Shown here: in pieces, positions 27,158 to 35,256 of the stretch | How the letters are laid out: every line of letters starts with the position of its first letter | Position numbering within the stretch: the first letter of the stretch is position 1 | Assembly: GCF_003851125.1 (NCBI RefSeq) | Contig: NZ_BGOW01000050.1 | Span: 2,501-49,568 of the forward strand | Length of the DNA: 47,068 bases | From: Sulfuriferula multivorans | GTDB lineage: Bacteria > Pseudomonadota > Gammaproteobacteria > Burkholderiales > Sulfuriferulaceae | Direction: 5' to 3' | The notes under the pieces: model-generated | Database searches by the model: none | What the model was told of the DNA's origin: nothing | Seen by the model: only the letters and a program-made list of their open reading frames with translations | Made by a program: the position numbers and the translations under genes

Positions 27158-28066
27158 TCATACCACCTTAGAACCTGTCTCGCTGCCCGTACGCAATCGC
27201 TGTTGCGGACTCCAGGCAAACCCTGCCCAGCCCCAGAACTCATCCAGCGTACCCACCTCATCCGGTACCGGATGGCTCAGAAATTCCATCGCCCGGCACA
27301 ACTCGGGAAGCGGATTGAGAGGGTTCAGTGCTGCGGCGTTGGTCTGTTTGGAAAGCTTTTGCCCGATTGCGTTAACTGCAACAGGCAGATGCACATAGCA
27401 TGGGGTGGGCAGATGCAGTAAATTCTGCAGGTATATCTGACGCGGGGTGGAAGCAAGCAGGTCGGCGCCACGCACCACTTCGGTCACGCCCAGCTGCGCA
27501 TCATCCACCACGACGGCAAGCTGGTAGGCAAAGATTCCGTCGGCACGCAACACCACAAAATCTCCCAGATCGTCTTGTAACCGCTGGCATATGCGGCCTT
27601 GCAACAGGTCATCGAAACAAATCGGAGTGGTGTCGGTACGCACGCGCTGTGCGCGTACTGTCCTGCCAGGCGGCACGCCGTCGCGGCAAGTGCCGGGATA
27701 GACCGTATCTTCGATGCCGTGCAAGCTGGAGTCGGCGATCTCGCGCCGGGTACAGGCGCAGCCATATACCATTCCTGCGGCCTGCAATTGATCCAGGGCC
27801 GCACGGTAAGCAGGCAGCCGTTGCGACTGATACACCACCGCGCCATCCCATTCGAAACCGAATCGCTCCAGCGTGTGCAGAATATTGTCCGCCATACCGG
27901 GCATGCAACGCGGGGTGTCGAGATCTTCCATGCGCAGGTGCCACTGCCCATGATTCGTTCTGGCTTGCAAATAACTACCGAGAGCAGCCACCAGCGAGCC
28001 AAAATGCAGCGGCCCGGTAGGCGAAGGAGCGAAGCGGCCGATGTAAGGTGACTTTGCGTGTGCCAT
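27158..28066 (-). CDS. gluQ: Glutamyl-Q tRNA(Asp) synthetase
   Basis: About 302 residues from the ATG at 28066 (MAHAKSPYIGRF); the frame also offers ATGs at 28075 and 28087. It resembles the catalytic half of glutamyl-tRNA synthetase without an anticodon-binding domain, the mark of this family. The HIGH-like motif is in RFAPSPTGPLHFGSL, and the zinc-site residues appear as YGCACTRREI and VYPGTC. The KMSKS-like loop reads GQKLSKQT. It attaches glutamate to queuosine in tRNA-Asp. It follows the glycosyltransferase gene closely and may be cotranscribed. Confidence 0.94.
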   Translation of the reverse strand: MAHAKSPYIGRFAPSPTGPLHFGSLVAALGSYLQARTNHGQWHLRMEDLDTPRCMPGMADNILHTLERFGFEWDGAVVYQSQRLPAYRAALDQLQAAGMVYGCACTRREIADSSLHGIEDTVYPGTCRDGVPPGRTVRAQRVRTDTTPICFDDLLQGRICQRLQDDLGDFVVLRADGIFAYQLAVVVDDAQLGVTEVVRGADLLASTPRQIYLQNLLHLPTPCYVHLPVAVNAIGQKLSKQTNAAALNPLNPLPELCRAMEFLSHPVPDEVGTLDEFWGWAGFAWSPQQRLRTGSETGSKVV

Positions 28067-28093
28067 GCGCGCCATTATCGCGCACATGGCGAT

Positions 28094-29254
28094 CTATTTG
28101 GTGTGGCGAGCCAGCACTTCCCGATAAAAATCCAGTATCTGCCGTGCCATCTGCGGAGCGCTCAAGTCTTGTGCATGCTGCTTTGCTTCGCTGCTCAACC
28201 GTGCCCGCAATGCTTTATCAGTAAGCACTTCGCGCAGCGTCGCTGCAAATGCCCTGGGTTCATCCTCGGCCACGCGACAGCCGCGCCCGGCCGCCAGGAT
28301 ATCGCGCGTACCCATCACCGCAGTGGACACCACCGGCACGCCCAGTGCCATGGCTTCGAGCAGTACCAGCCCCTGGGTTTCGGTGCGCGAGGCAAACACG
28401 AAGGCATCGCCTGCACAGTAGCATGCAGGCAATTCAGTGCCGCGCTCCAGGTAGCCGACGAACAGCACATTGTGCGCGAGCCCGAGCGCGGCTACTTCGC
28501 GTTTGAGCCTGGGTTCGGCCGGCCCTTCACCCGCAATCACCAGCAGCGCGTCGGGCAGGCTGTGGCGCAATTCAGCCATCACGGACAACAAAAATCCGAT
28601 ATTTTTCTCGAACGCAACACGACCCACATACACTACCACCGGACGTTCTGGAGCAATGCCGTGTTGCTTGCGGAATGCCGCGCCGTCGCACGCACTGAAA
28701 TCCGCCAGATCAATGCCGGTGGGGATGATTTTGCTGAATGCTCGCACCCCATACCGGGCAAGCGCCTCGTCCATGGCGATGGACGGCAGTACCAACCCGT
28801 CTACCTGGCTGCATTGCTTGCGCGAAAAAAACCGCGCCAGATAACGCATCACCGCTTTCGGCAGGAACGGCACGTAGTGGTACAGGTATTCTTCGAAAAA
28901 GGTATGGTAGGTTTCCACACAGGGGATATTGAAGGCGCGTGCCAGACGCAGGCCGGTGTAGTGAGCGAAGAAAGGCGTGTGGATGTGTACCAGATCGAAA
29001 TGCTGCCCGGCAAGCGCTTCCGGCAACTGTCGCAAAGCGCGCCGCGACATCATGCGATCTTCCGGGTCCAGCAGAACCCTGCGCCCGGGGATGCGCAAAA
29101 TATCCGCCTGTGCCGTCTCGTGCATGTCATAAGCCGGTGCCACCAGCGTCACCTCGTGACCGAGTGCCTGCAACTCGCGGCGCAGGGTCATGATCGATGT
29201 GGACACGCCGTTCACGCGCGGAAAATACACGTCCGAGACCATCAGAATATTCAC
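28094..29254 (-). CDS. Family 4-type glycosyltransferase (GT-B fold)
   Basis: 386 residues from GTG 29254, which lies 7 bases after a good GGAG site; the open frame reaches 29305 but those residues do not fit. The opening VNILMVSDVYFPRVNGVSTSI is typical of GT4 enzymes. The donor-binding half has VVYVGRVAFEKNIGFLL, then FASRTETQGLVLLEAMALG with the conserved ExxxxxxxE pattern, and GVPVVSTAVMGTRDIL. The closest general resemblance is to enzymes that add a sugar to diacylglycerol or phosphatidylinositol-like lipids, but donor and acceptor cannot be assigned. No signal peptide; probably at the inner face of the membrane. Confidence 0.88.
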   Translation of the reverse strand: MNILMVSDVYFPRVNGVSTSIMTLRRELQALGHEVTLVAPAYDMHETAQADILRIPGRRVLLDPEDRMMSRRALRQLPEALAGQHFDLVHIHTPFFAHYTGLRLARAFNIPCVETYHTFFEEYLYHYVPFLPKAVMRYLARFFSRKQCSQVDGLVLPSIAMDEALARYGVRAFSKIIPTGIDLADFSACDGAAFRKQHGIAPERPVVVYVGRVAFEKNIGFLLSVMAELRHSLPDALLVIAGEGPAEPRLKREVAALGLAHNVLFVGYLERGTELPACYCAGDAFVFASRTETQGLVLLEAMALGVPVVSTAVMGTRDILAAGRGCRVAEDEPRAFAATLREVLTDKALRARLSSEAKQHAQDLSAPQMARQILDFYREVLARHTK

Positions 29255-29416
29255 GTCACCACTCCAGCGCAGCGCGATGGGCGGGAACGCCGCATTCACC
29301 TGCAACCGTTTTGTAGCAAAGCAACGTGACGTGCGTGTGACACTGTGTTTATGCGCGGTGAGTGCTGCGGCATGGCAGGGCTTGCCTGCTCATGCGTTGG
29401 AGCATAGGATTACCAA

Positions 29417-29968
29417 TCAGTTTGCAGGGATGTGACGGCTACGCGTGAGGCGGAAAACCAGCCAGGCCGGCACCAGATACAGCATGGCGCTGCCCAGATA
29501 CGGGGGGAAATATTTGGCGACGGCCTGCGTGTATGCCACCACACCCATATCGCCCAGCGTACCGGACCAGGCATACCAGAATGCATTCGACACCACAAAA
29601 GCCGCACTGACAGCCCCCAGCGCCAGCACCGCACTCATGGCAGCGGGGAAATCAGCATGCCGGCGCGCCAGCCAGCGTCCCGCACCCCACAACAAAGCGT
29701 AGGTGGGAATCAGGCCGAAATATGCCGGCGTCATGCACCAGCCTGCTTCGGTCGCGGTTTGCGCCGAAACCACGTCAATACCGAACGCTGCCGCCATCAG
29801 CAAACCCAGACAGCCTGCGGACAGGCCCATCACGCCGGCCAGCAGGAATACCGCCAGACTTGCGTCGGGCAGCAGCGCAGAGGTGCCGAAGTGACTCATG
29901 CGAGTGGTGGCCATGACGACAGCCAGTGCGAGGAGTATCCATAAACGGTGCTTGAACGATAGCGACAT
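29417..29968 (-). CDS. btuM: BtuM-family cobalamin transporter
   Basis: 183 residues from the ATG at 29968 (MSLSFKHR), which follows AAGGAG at a good spacing; an ATG seven codons upstream has no ribosome site. The protein is almost entirely hydrophobic, with about six membrane helices. A Cys in the loop motif GWCMTPAYFGL (C78) fits the cysteine reported to bind and decyanate cobalamin in the characterised Thiobacillus denitrificans BtuM, close to position 80 there. BtuM is a solitary ECF-type S component that moves B12 over the inner membrane. The context is strong: it lies downstream of a TonB receptor under a cobalamin riboswitch. Confidence 0.85.
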   Translation of the reverse strand: MSLSFKHRLWILLALAVVMATTRMSHFGTSALLPDASLAVFLLAGVMGLSAGCLGLLMAAAFGIDVVSAQTATEAGWCMTPAYFGLIPTYALLWGAGRWLARRHADFPAAMSAVLALGAVSAAFVVSNAFWYAWSGTLGDMGVVAYTQAVAKYFPPYLGSAMLYLVPAWLVFRLTRSRHIPAN

Positions 29969-30018
29969 GGGGGACTCCTTAAATTGCATTAACTCGAATT
30001 GTACGCCACCCGACTATC

Positions 30019-30034
30019 CCACCCAAGCGGGTGG
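30019..30034. other. Hairpin in the receptor-btuM spacer
   Basis: CCACCC (30019-30024), loop AAGC, GGGTGG (30029-30034). The stem lies in the 107 bases between the TonB receptor stop and the btuM start. No T run follows it on the - strand, so it is more likely an mRNA-stability element than a terminator. Confidence 0.4.
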
Positions 30035-30075
30035 TCGGATCAAGCAGCTAACGCTTCTTCCAGCTTACCTTATTA

Positions 30076-31989
30076 TCAGAAACTGGCCTTGAAACCCACG
30101 CGGTAGTTACGCGTAAAGCTGACCGGATAAATAACATTATCACTTACCCACAAGCCATTCTTCTGCGCAAACACGTTATCGATAGCGGCTGACAACTCAT
30201 AGGCCTTATAACGGTAGCGATACGCCAGATTGGTGCTCTGGAATGCCGCCTGCTTCTGGGTAAAGTTATTGGCAAAGTCATTGGCGGCGTAGGAGCTGCT
30301 GCGCCAGACGTAGCCCACATTGAAGGTGCTGTGCTCGGACCAGTCGTATTGCATGTCGAGCGTCACGCCGTGACGCGGCACACCGGGCAAATCCTTCCCG
30401 TCGAAAGCACCGCCGCCGCTGTTTGCCCGGTCGATAATGGCGCGGGTATACGTATAGCCCGTACGCAAATTCAGATCTGGCCGGATACGCCAGCTGTCCT
30501 GCAATTCCAGTCCATATTTGTGCGACTGATCGATATTGGTGTTCGCCCAAGTCGCCGGATTGAAATAGATTTCGTTTTTAAGATTGGCGCGAAACACGGC
30601 CAGTTTCAGCCGATGATTGCCTTGCGAGTGATTGGCACCCAGCGTTACCGTCTTCACCTTTTCAGGCGAGATGAAGGCATTAAACGTCCCGCCAAAATTG
30701 AAAAACCGGTCAATATCGGGGGCCTGGAAAGACTGATTGTAGTTGGCAAAAAACGACGTGGTAGCGGTCAGCCGATAATTGCTGCCTATGTCCCACGCGT
30801 TGAGCTGTTGCGTGGCGTGCAAGGCGGTACCTGCATCCGGTACATAGTTGTATTCGACCTTTTCGCGACGCGCGCCGGCCGACAAGGTCAGCTTGTCAAT
30901 CACATACTGCCCTTGCAGGTAGTACCCGATATTGTTTTTGCTGGTTTGGTCGGATGCACCGATGCGCGTGCCATCAAAGCGCTGTATGCCAGTCGTGAGT
31001 TTGAAGGCATTCCCGCTGTGAACCAGCGCAACATCATCCGTCACGTAATCGTAGTTGGCTTTGTAAGGGTAGGGCGAAACATAATTGGACAGCTTGTCCT
31101 CCCGATTACGGCTTGCGGTCAGCTTTGTGTCCGGCGTCAGATCCAGGGACGCACCCAGACGCCATTGGTCGCTATCGAATTTCTGGTGGGTATAGGTATT
31201 CCCGCCATTTTGCGCAGGGTCACTCTGGAATTGCGCCAAGGTCAAATGGCCGGCATAACGCGTATCGATTTTTGAACTTGACCCATCCAGCGTCAACCAC
31301 AGCGCGTCGATTGGACGCACACGCATCTGGCCGCGCTGGGTCGTCAGGCTGGAGGCATCGCGCTGACCGGTCACGTCGGCATCGCTGGTGCCGCGCTGGC
31401 TTTGGTAATCGTTGCTGGCGGAGATGCTGAAATTGTCTCGGGACAAACCGGCCGCCACGGTACCCGACAGCGCACCATAATTCCCGGCAGAACCGGCCAC
31501 TGTCACCCCTTGATAGGGCCGCGTGTAAATCTGGATCGTGCCTGCCGTCGCACCATCGCCATAAATAACAGAGCCACTGCCGCGCGTGATTTCTATGCGG
31601 TCAATGCTGGCAATTGGAATGGCGCCGAGCAACTGCGGCATGCCGTCAATATTGTTCAGGCGCTGCCCATCCAGACTCACCACAATGTTCTGATAACCGC
31701 TGGTCAGGCCATAACCGCGCATGTCCAGCGTCGGCGTGAATTTGTTGCCGTAATTGGGCACCACATTGAGCGTGGTGTTTTGCGTCAAAAAATCAACCAG
31801 GCTGCTCGCCCCGGAGGCCTGGATCATCGCCTGTGTATAGACCTCGGACGCATACGGCGCAGCCACATCCGGCAATGGCGTACGCGTGGCCGTGACAATA
31901 ATGTCATCGAGCGGATAGGTGGAGGGGGCGGCCTGAGCCAAGCTGGAAACAGCGAGCGCGACGGCGCTGAGGGCAAAACGTGTGTGCAT
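30076..31989 (-). CDS. btuB: TonB-dependent outer-membrane receptor, BtuB-like
   Basis: 637 residues, close to BtuB length. A signal peptide (FALSAVALAVSSLAQA, cleavage near residue 20) is followed by a TonB-box-like LDDIIVTATRTP. The plug domain (about 30-150) has MIQASGASSLVDFLTQ, LDMRGYGLTSGYQNIVV and the conserved IDRIEITRGSGSVIYGDGA (broken as IDRIEITRG, SGSVIYGDGA). A 22-strand barrel pattern of alternating polar and aromatic residues fills the rest and ends with Phe (VGFKASF), as required for outer-membrane assembly. The cobalamin riboswitch upstream and btuM downstream make cobalamin or a corrinoid the expected ligand. Confidence 0.93.
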   Translation of the reverse strand: MHTRFALSAVALAVSSLAQAAPSTYPLDDIIVTATRTPLPDVAAPYASEVYTQAMIQASGASSLVDFLTQNTTLNVVPNYGNKFTPTLDMRGYGLTSGYQNIVVSLDGQRLNNIDGMPQLLGAIPIASIDRIEITRGSGSVIYGDGATAGTIQIYTRPYQGVTVAGSAGNYGALSGTVAAGLSRDNFSISASNDYQSQRGTSDADVTGQRDASSLTTQRGQMRVRPIDALWLTLDGSSSKIDTRYAGHLTLAQFQSDPAQNGGNTYTHQKFDSDQWRLGASLDLTPDTKLTASRNREDKLSNYVSPYPYKANYDYVTDDVALVHSGNAFKLTTGIQRFDGTRIGASDQTSKNNIGYYLQGQYVIDKLTLSAGARREKVEYNYVPDAGTALHATQQLNAWDIGSNYRLTATTSFFANYNQSFQAPDIDRFFNFGGTFNAFISPEKVKTVTLGANHSQGNHRLKLAVFRANLKNEIYFNPATWANTNIDQSHKYGLELQDSWRIRPDLNLRTGYTYTRAIIDRANSGGGAFDGKDLPGVPRHGVTLDMQYDWSEHSTFNVGYVWRSSSYAANDFANNFTQKQAAFQSTNLAYRYRYKAYELSAAIDNVFAQKNGLWVSDNVIYPVSFTRNYRVGFKASF

Positions 31990-32130
31990 GATGATTCCTT
32001 AAATTCGCAAGGGTCCCCGCTTGCGGCGGATGAAAGGAAACACGGGGGAAAGCAGACAGGCGCGACAGCGCACAAGGCGCACAGGACGTCCCGGCCACAC
32101 CGCCTCTCCGCGATGTTTCGGATGGTCTGA

Positions 32131-32297
32131 CAGGCCGGTATCCGGGCTCGCAAGATTTGGCGTGTCGCCTTCCCATGCATTCGCACAGTGGCTTAAAGAC
32201 ACACCCACACTCGCTTACCGTTGCGGGGGCAGCACTGGTATTGCACCAGTTTCCCGTTTAACCGCGCAGCCGGAACACGGCGCGGCACCTGACAAGG
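32131..32297 (-). ncRNA. Cobalamin (B12) riboswitch
   Basis: Read on the - strand it shows the conserved order: GGGAAACTGGTGCAATACCAG, then GCTGCCCCCGCAACGGTAA (32215-32233), GCCACTG, GGGAAGGCG and the B12 box GAGCCCGGATACCGGCC (32133-32149). A closing stem P1 can form between CAGGTGCCG (32283-32291) and CGGCCTG (32131-32137). It ends about 140 bases before the receptor start, leaving room for the expression platform. High cobalamin should switch the receptor and btuM off. Confidence 0.95.
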
Positions 32298-32303
32298 CGG
32301 CAG

Positions 32304-32309
32304 ATTATA
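32304..32309 (-). promoter_or_regulatory. -10 box for the riboswitch-btuB-btuM transcript
   Basis: On the - strand this is a perfect TATAAT. Start of transcription would be near 32297, just before the first riboswitch stem, which is the right geometry. The -35 region is poor (TTAGCC at 18 bases). The preceding gene's stop lies only 20 bases upstream. Confidence 0.65.
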
Positions 32310-32329
32310 GCGGAATGCAGTTTAAACGG

Positions 32330-32857
32330 CTAATCCTGTGTGACAACGCGGATGTAGAAGGCACATGGTTGCCCGGGCGTGGGATTGTCCGGCACAGCGG
32401 TGAAAGGATAAACACCGTTGCCCAGTCCATGCGCATCTGCCGCACACAACGCCTGAATGGCCGGGTCCGCGTTGGCATGCAGCGGAAACAGGCGAATGCC
32501 GATGGCTTCGGGGCGCTGGCTGGCCGCCTCAATATACATGCGCCGGGTAACCTCCTGGGTCAGTACGGTAAGCAGTTTCACCAGTGGCTCCAGATCGGCG
32601 CTGAGCCCAGCCCCGATAAGCTGCTGCGCCAGCGCGCGCGGGCCGGTTTGCAGGAACAGCGGGTCGGACAGGGCCTTGAAAATTGCGGTTTCTGTCGCCT
32701 CGCCGTGGGGCAACAGGGTTGAGGCCGCCAGATGGCGTGCGACCAGTTCAAGCGTCACCGGCACCTGCTCCACCCGCGTCTCAGGCGGGACGCCCGCGGT
32801 CACCACACTGCCTTTTGGGGCCCAGCGCGACTTGATGTAATCCAGCAGATAGGCCAT
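32330..32857 (-). CDS. Hypothetical protein, second of a two-gene unit
   Basis: 175 residues, no signal peptide and no membrane helix. It starts MAYLLDYIKSRWAPKGSVV, has a mostly helical middle with LEPLVKLLTVLTQEVTRRMY, and ends with a beta-like PGQPCAFYIRVVTQD. It overlaps the upstream 109-residue gene by one base (TGATG), so the two are translated together. I do not recognise a family. Its stop is 20 bases before the B12 riboswitch promoter, so some read-through into the riboswitch is possible. Confidence 0.72.
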   Translation of the reverse strand: MAYLLDYIKSRWAPKGSVVTAGVPPETRVEQVPVTLELVARHLAASTLLPHGEATETAIFKALSDPLFLQTGPRALAQQLIGAGLSADLEPLVKLLTVLTQEVTRRMYIEAASQRPEAIGIRLFPLHANADPAIQALCAADAHGLGNGVYPFTAVPDNPTPGQPCAFYIRVVTQD

Positions 32858-33186
32858 CAGAAATTTTCGATGCGCGCCTGATAACGGAACACGATCAGAC
32901 GATATAGATCATCGCCCACTTGTACGTGGGTGGACTCGCGCCGCTCCAGGCTGATGGTTTCACCACCATTGGCAGAAAAGGGATGAAATCCGAACAAGTC
33001 GTTTTCGATCAGGCCGGCAAGGATATCCCGGCATTCATCCGGAGCAAGCGCACAACCGGTGTTGTCCACCAGTTCGCATGCTTTGCCACGTTTGGTATTG
33101 CCTGGATAATGCACCGCATCATCACGCAGAGGATTGTTTTCGTCGAAGTCCGCATTGGGGTCGACAAATTGGCTGGTATCACTCAT
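32857..33186 (-). CDS. Hypothetical acidic protein, first of a two-gene unit
   Basis: 109 residues, acidic and without signal peptide. The N-terminal part is Asp/Asn-rich (DPNADFDENNPLRDD). Two cysteines (C37 and C45) frame a DNTG stretch, and a third sits in PDECRDIL. The C-terminal half looks beta-rich (ISLERRESTHVQVGDD, YRLIVFRYQARI). No family recognised. The gene is divergent from the zapB-like gene, with about 70 bases between the two starts, and shares that upstream region. Confidence 0.7.
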   Translation of the reverse strand: MSDTSQFVDPNADFDENNPLRDDAVHYPGNTKRGKACELVDNTGCALAPDECRDILAGLIENDLFGFHPFSANGGETISLERRESTHVQVGDDLYRLIVFRYQARIENF

Positions 33187-33223
33187 TTGTTTAAAAATTA
33201 CTTTCGGTTAGTTCGGTTAACTG

Positions 33224-33253
33224 TTGACGCAGCTGAATTTTCCAAATTATAGT
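33224..33253 (+). promoter_or_regulatory. Promoter of the zapB-like/zapA unit
   Basis: TTGACG (33224-33229) and TATAGT (33248-33253), each 5 of 6 to consensus, with an 18-base spacer. Transcription would begin about 7 bases later, at or next to the ATG at 33260, giving an mRNA with almost no leader. Confidence 0.6.
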
Positions 33254-33259
33254 GTCTGT

Positions 33260-33460
33260 ATGGAAAGTGAACTGAACGCCCTCGAGTCCAAAATTCAGCA
33301 GATGGCTCAATTGTGCCAGAATCTGCGTACGGAGAACCAGAAGCTGCGCCAGCAAATCGCTGCGGCAACCGGCGAAAAAAAGCTGCTTGCCGAGCGCATG
33401 ACGCAGGCACGCGTCCGTATCGAAACTTTGCTGGAAAAAATTCCCGAAGGTGAAGCATGA
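33260..33460 (+). CDS. Small coiled-coil cell-division-associated protein (ZapB-like, TIGR02449 type)
   Basis: 66 residues from ATG 33260; the open frame reaches a TTG at 33224, but that is inside the -35 box. The whole protein is one predicted coiled coil: LNALESKIQQMAQLCQNL, LRTENQKLRQQIAAATGEKK, then LLAERMTQARVRIETLLEKI. Proteins of this type are encoded just before zapA in many beta- and gammaproteobacteria and resemble ZapB, the Z-ring-associated coiled-coil protein. Its stop overlaps the zapA ATG by four bases, supporting a joint role. No ribosome site is visible at the ATG. Confidence 0.85.
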   Translation: MESELNALESKIQQMAQLCQNLRTENQKLRQQIAAATGEKKLLAERMTQARVRIETLLEKIPEGEA

Positions 33461-33786
33461 GTCGCGATAGCAAAGGTATGGATATCAACATTCTGGGGCG
33501 TGAATTTCGTGTCGCCTGCCCGGTCGATGAGCAGGAAGCTTTACTCTCCGCCGCGGATTTTCTGGACAAGAAAATGCGCGAAATACGCGAGCAGGGCAAG
33601 GTCATCGGGGTTGAACGGATTGCTGTAATGGCAGCATTGAATATTGCCTACGAGTTACTTTCCTCAAGGCAGGACAAGGGTTTTGACATCACTGCCATCA
33701 AGCGTAGAATGAATTCCATGGAAGCGTTGCTGGACAAAGCGATGGCCGATCAAAACGAGCTGTTCACTTCTCCAGAATCCAGTTAA
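33457..33786 (+). CDS. zapA: Cell division protein ZapA
   Basis: 109 residues, typical ZapA. The N-terminal domain has the signature MDINILGREFRVACP and EQEALLSAADFLDKKMREIR; IGVERIAVMAALNIAYELL leads into a C-terminal coiled coil. ZapA binds FtsZ and cross-links protofilaments in the Z ring. It is coupled to the upstream coiled-coil gene by ATGA, and 6S RNA follows immediately, the conserved proteobacterial order zapA-ssrS-fau. Confidence 0.95.
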   Translation: MSRDSKGMDINILGREFRVACPVDEQEALLSAADFLDKKMREIREQGKVIGVERIAVMAALNIAYELLSSRQDKGFDITAIKRRMNSMEALLDKAMADQNELFTSPESS

Positions 33787-33961
33787 TGCTCTCTGCGATG
33801 TTGCTCTGGCCGCGAATTCTTTGAACCAATAAATTTGATCTGGTTGCGGCTATATTTTGGTACCGGTGTGCGCGTTACACGTTAATGTGCCTAAAGTACT
33901 TGCGCTGCGACCCCTTGAACCGCAGGTTCAAGATAGCGTCCAGACTGCATCGCGGGGAGCA
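33787..33961 (+). ncRNA. ssrS: 6S RNA
   Basis: About 175 bases between zapA and fau, the conserved position of this RNA. The ends pair: TGCTCTCTGCGATG at 33787-33800 with CATCGCGGGGAGCA at 33948-33961. Near the 3' side is the typical CTTGAACCGCAGGTTCAAG hairpin. The middle would form the open bubble that mimics promoter DNA and captures sigma-70 RNA polymerase. The exact ends are estimated from the pairing. Confidence 0.9.
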
Positions 33962-33968
33962 CCCCCTC

Positions 33969-34595
33969 ATGAACAAATCCGAACTGCGTAAATCTCTGCG
34001 CCAGCGCCGCGCTGCTATCGGCCGCACCGAACGCCGACGCGCCGCCGTCGGTTTGACGCGCAATGCACTGCGTCATGGCTTGCTGACCCGCTATCAACGC
34101 ATCGGCATTTATCTCGCCCACGGCGCCGAAATCAGCACCTTGTCGTTGATCAACCGCGCGCTGATGCTAAAACGCGCGTGTTATTTGCCGATGTTGTCAT
34201 TCGGACGCGGCAGGACGCTGTGGTTCAATCGCCTGCAAGCGGGGCAAACATGGGTAGCCAACCGTTTTGGCATTCCGGAAAACACCACCACTCAGCAGTT
34301 GCATGCACGCCAGCTCGATTTGCTGTTTATGCCGCTGGTGGGATTCGACGACGGCGGCAATCGCATCGGCATGGGGGGTGGTTTCTACGACACGACCCTG
34401 GCCTATCTGCGACGCCGGCAAGCGTGGCGCAAACCTTTTCTGGTCGGTGTGGCGTTCGAGTGCCAGCGTATCAGCGGCGAGCTGCCGCACGACCCTTGGG
34501 ATGTGCCGCTCGATGCGGTGCTGACCGAGCGAGGGTTGTATCGCTTCAAGCGCCGAAATACGCTTCCTGCACTGCAGGATCATCTATCAGCGTAG
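33969..34595 (+). CDS. fau: 5-formyltetrahydrofolate cyclo-ligase
   Basis: 208 residues from ATG 33969 (MNKSELRKSLRQRR); the open frame extends upstream into 6S RNA, but those residues do not belong. It converts 5-formyl-THF to 5,10-methenyl-THF using ATP. The conserved C-terminal block is present: MPLVGFDDGGNRIGMGGGFYD, broken after GNR, followed by YDTTLAYLRRR. Cotranscription with 6S RNA is known in enterobacteria. Its last 50 bases overlap the end of livF on the opposite strand. The symbol ygfA is also used. Confidence 0.94.
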   Translation: MNKSELRKSLRQRRAAIGRTERRRAAVGLTRNALRHGLLTRYQRIGIYLAHGAEISTLSLINRALMLKRACYLPMLSFGRGRTLWFNRLQAGQTWVANRFGIPENTTTQQLHARQLDLLFMPLVGFDDGGNRIGMGGGFYDTTLAYLRRRQAWRKPFLVGVAFECQRISGELPHDPWDVPLDAVLTERGLYRFKRRNTLPALQDHLSA

Positions 34596-35256
34596 CTGCC
34601 GTACCTGCGCCGGTGATATTCCCACTGGCCATGATATAGCCGCGATCACAGCTTTCCAGGGCGAGACGGGCATTTTGCTCGACCAGGAAAATACTGACGC
34701 CGCGCGCAGCAATATCACGCAAGGTGTCGAATATCTTTTCCACCATCATCGGCGCCAGTCCCATGCTGGGCTCGTCCAGCAGCAACAGGCGCGGACGCGA
34801 CAGCAGCGCGCGCCCGATCGCCAGCATTTGCTGTTCGCCGCCGGAGAGTTGACCGGCAGGCTGGTTCCGACGTTCTCCCAGGCGTTCGAAACGCTGGTAC
34901 ATGGCATCGGTTTCCTGACGCACGGCGGCATCATCACGCCTGGCATAGGCACCCATGGCCAGATTTTCTGCCACCGTAAGGCGCGAAAAAATGCCGCGGC
35001 CTTCTGGCACCATGGCCAGCCCTAAACGCACGATCTGAAACGAGGGTTTATGGGTGATGGATTGTCCGGCGAAGTGCACGGATCCTTTGGCTGGCGGCAA
35101 CATTCCCACGATTGCCTTGAGCAAAGTGGTTTTACCCGCACCGTTAGCACCGATCAGGCATACCCGCTCGCCTTCATCCACCTTCAGGCTGACACCACGC
35201 ACCGCCTTGATGTTGCCGTAGGAAACTGCCAGGTTTTCAACGAATAACAGACTCAC
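34546..35256 (-). CDS. livF: Branched-chain amino-acid-type ABC transporter ATP-binding protein LivF
   Basis: 236 residues from GTG 35256, the normal LivF length; the open frame reaches 35367 but only by reading into livG. The GTGA overlap with the livG stop supports this start. Walker A is GANGAGKTT, the signature is QLSGGEQQML, and Walker B is LLLDEPSMGLAP, the LivF-type variant. It powers import together with LivG. The 3' end overlaps fau by 50 bases with the genes convergent, and I see no terminator there. Confidence 0.95.
   Translation of the reverse strand: MSLLFVENLAVSYGNIKAVRGVSLKVDEGERVCLIGANGAGKTTLLKAIVGMLPPAKGSVHFAGQSITHKPSFQIVRLGLAMVPEGRGIFSRLTVAENLAMGAYARRDDAAVRQETDAMYQRFERLGERRNQPAGQLSGGEQQMLAIGRALLSRPRLLLLDEPSMGLAPMMVEKIFDTLRDIAARGVSIFLVEQNARLALESCDRGYIMASGNITGAGTAATLIDDPAVQEAYFGA

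Noticed and set aside
28058-29329. 423-codon + strand open frame across the glycosyltransferase
   Set aside because: The - strand frame has GT4 motifs and a good ribosome site; this one has neither.
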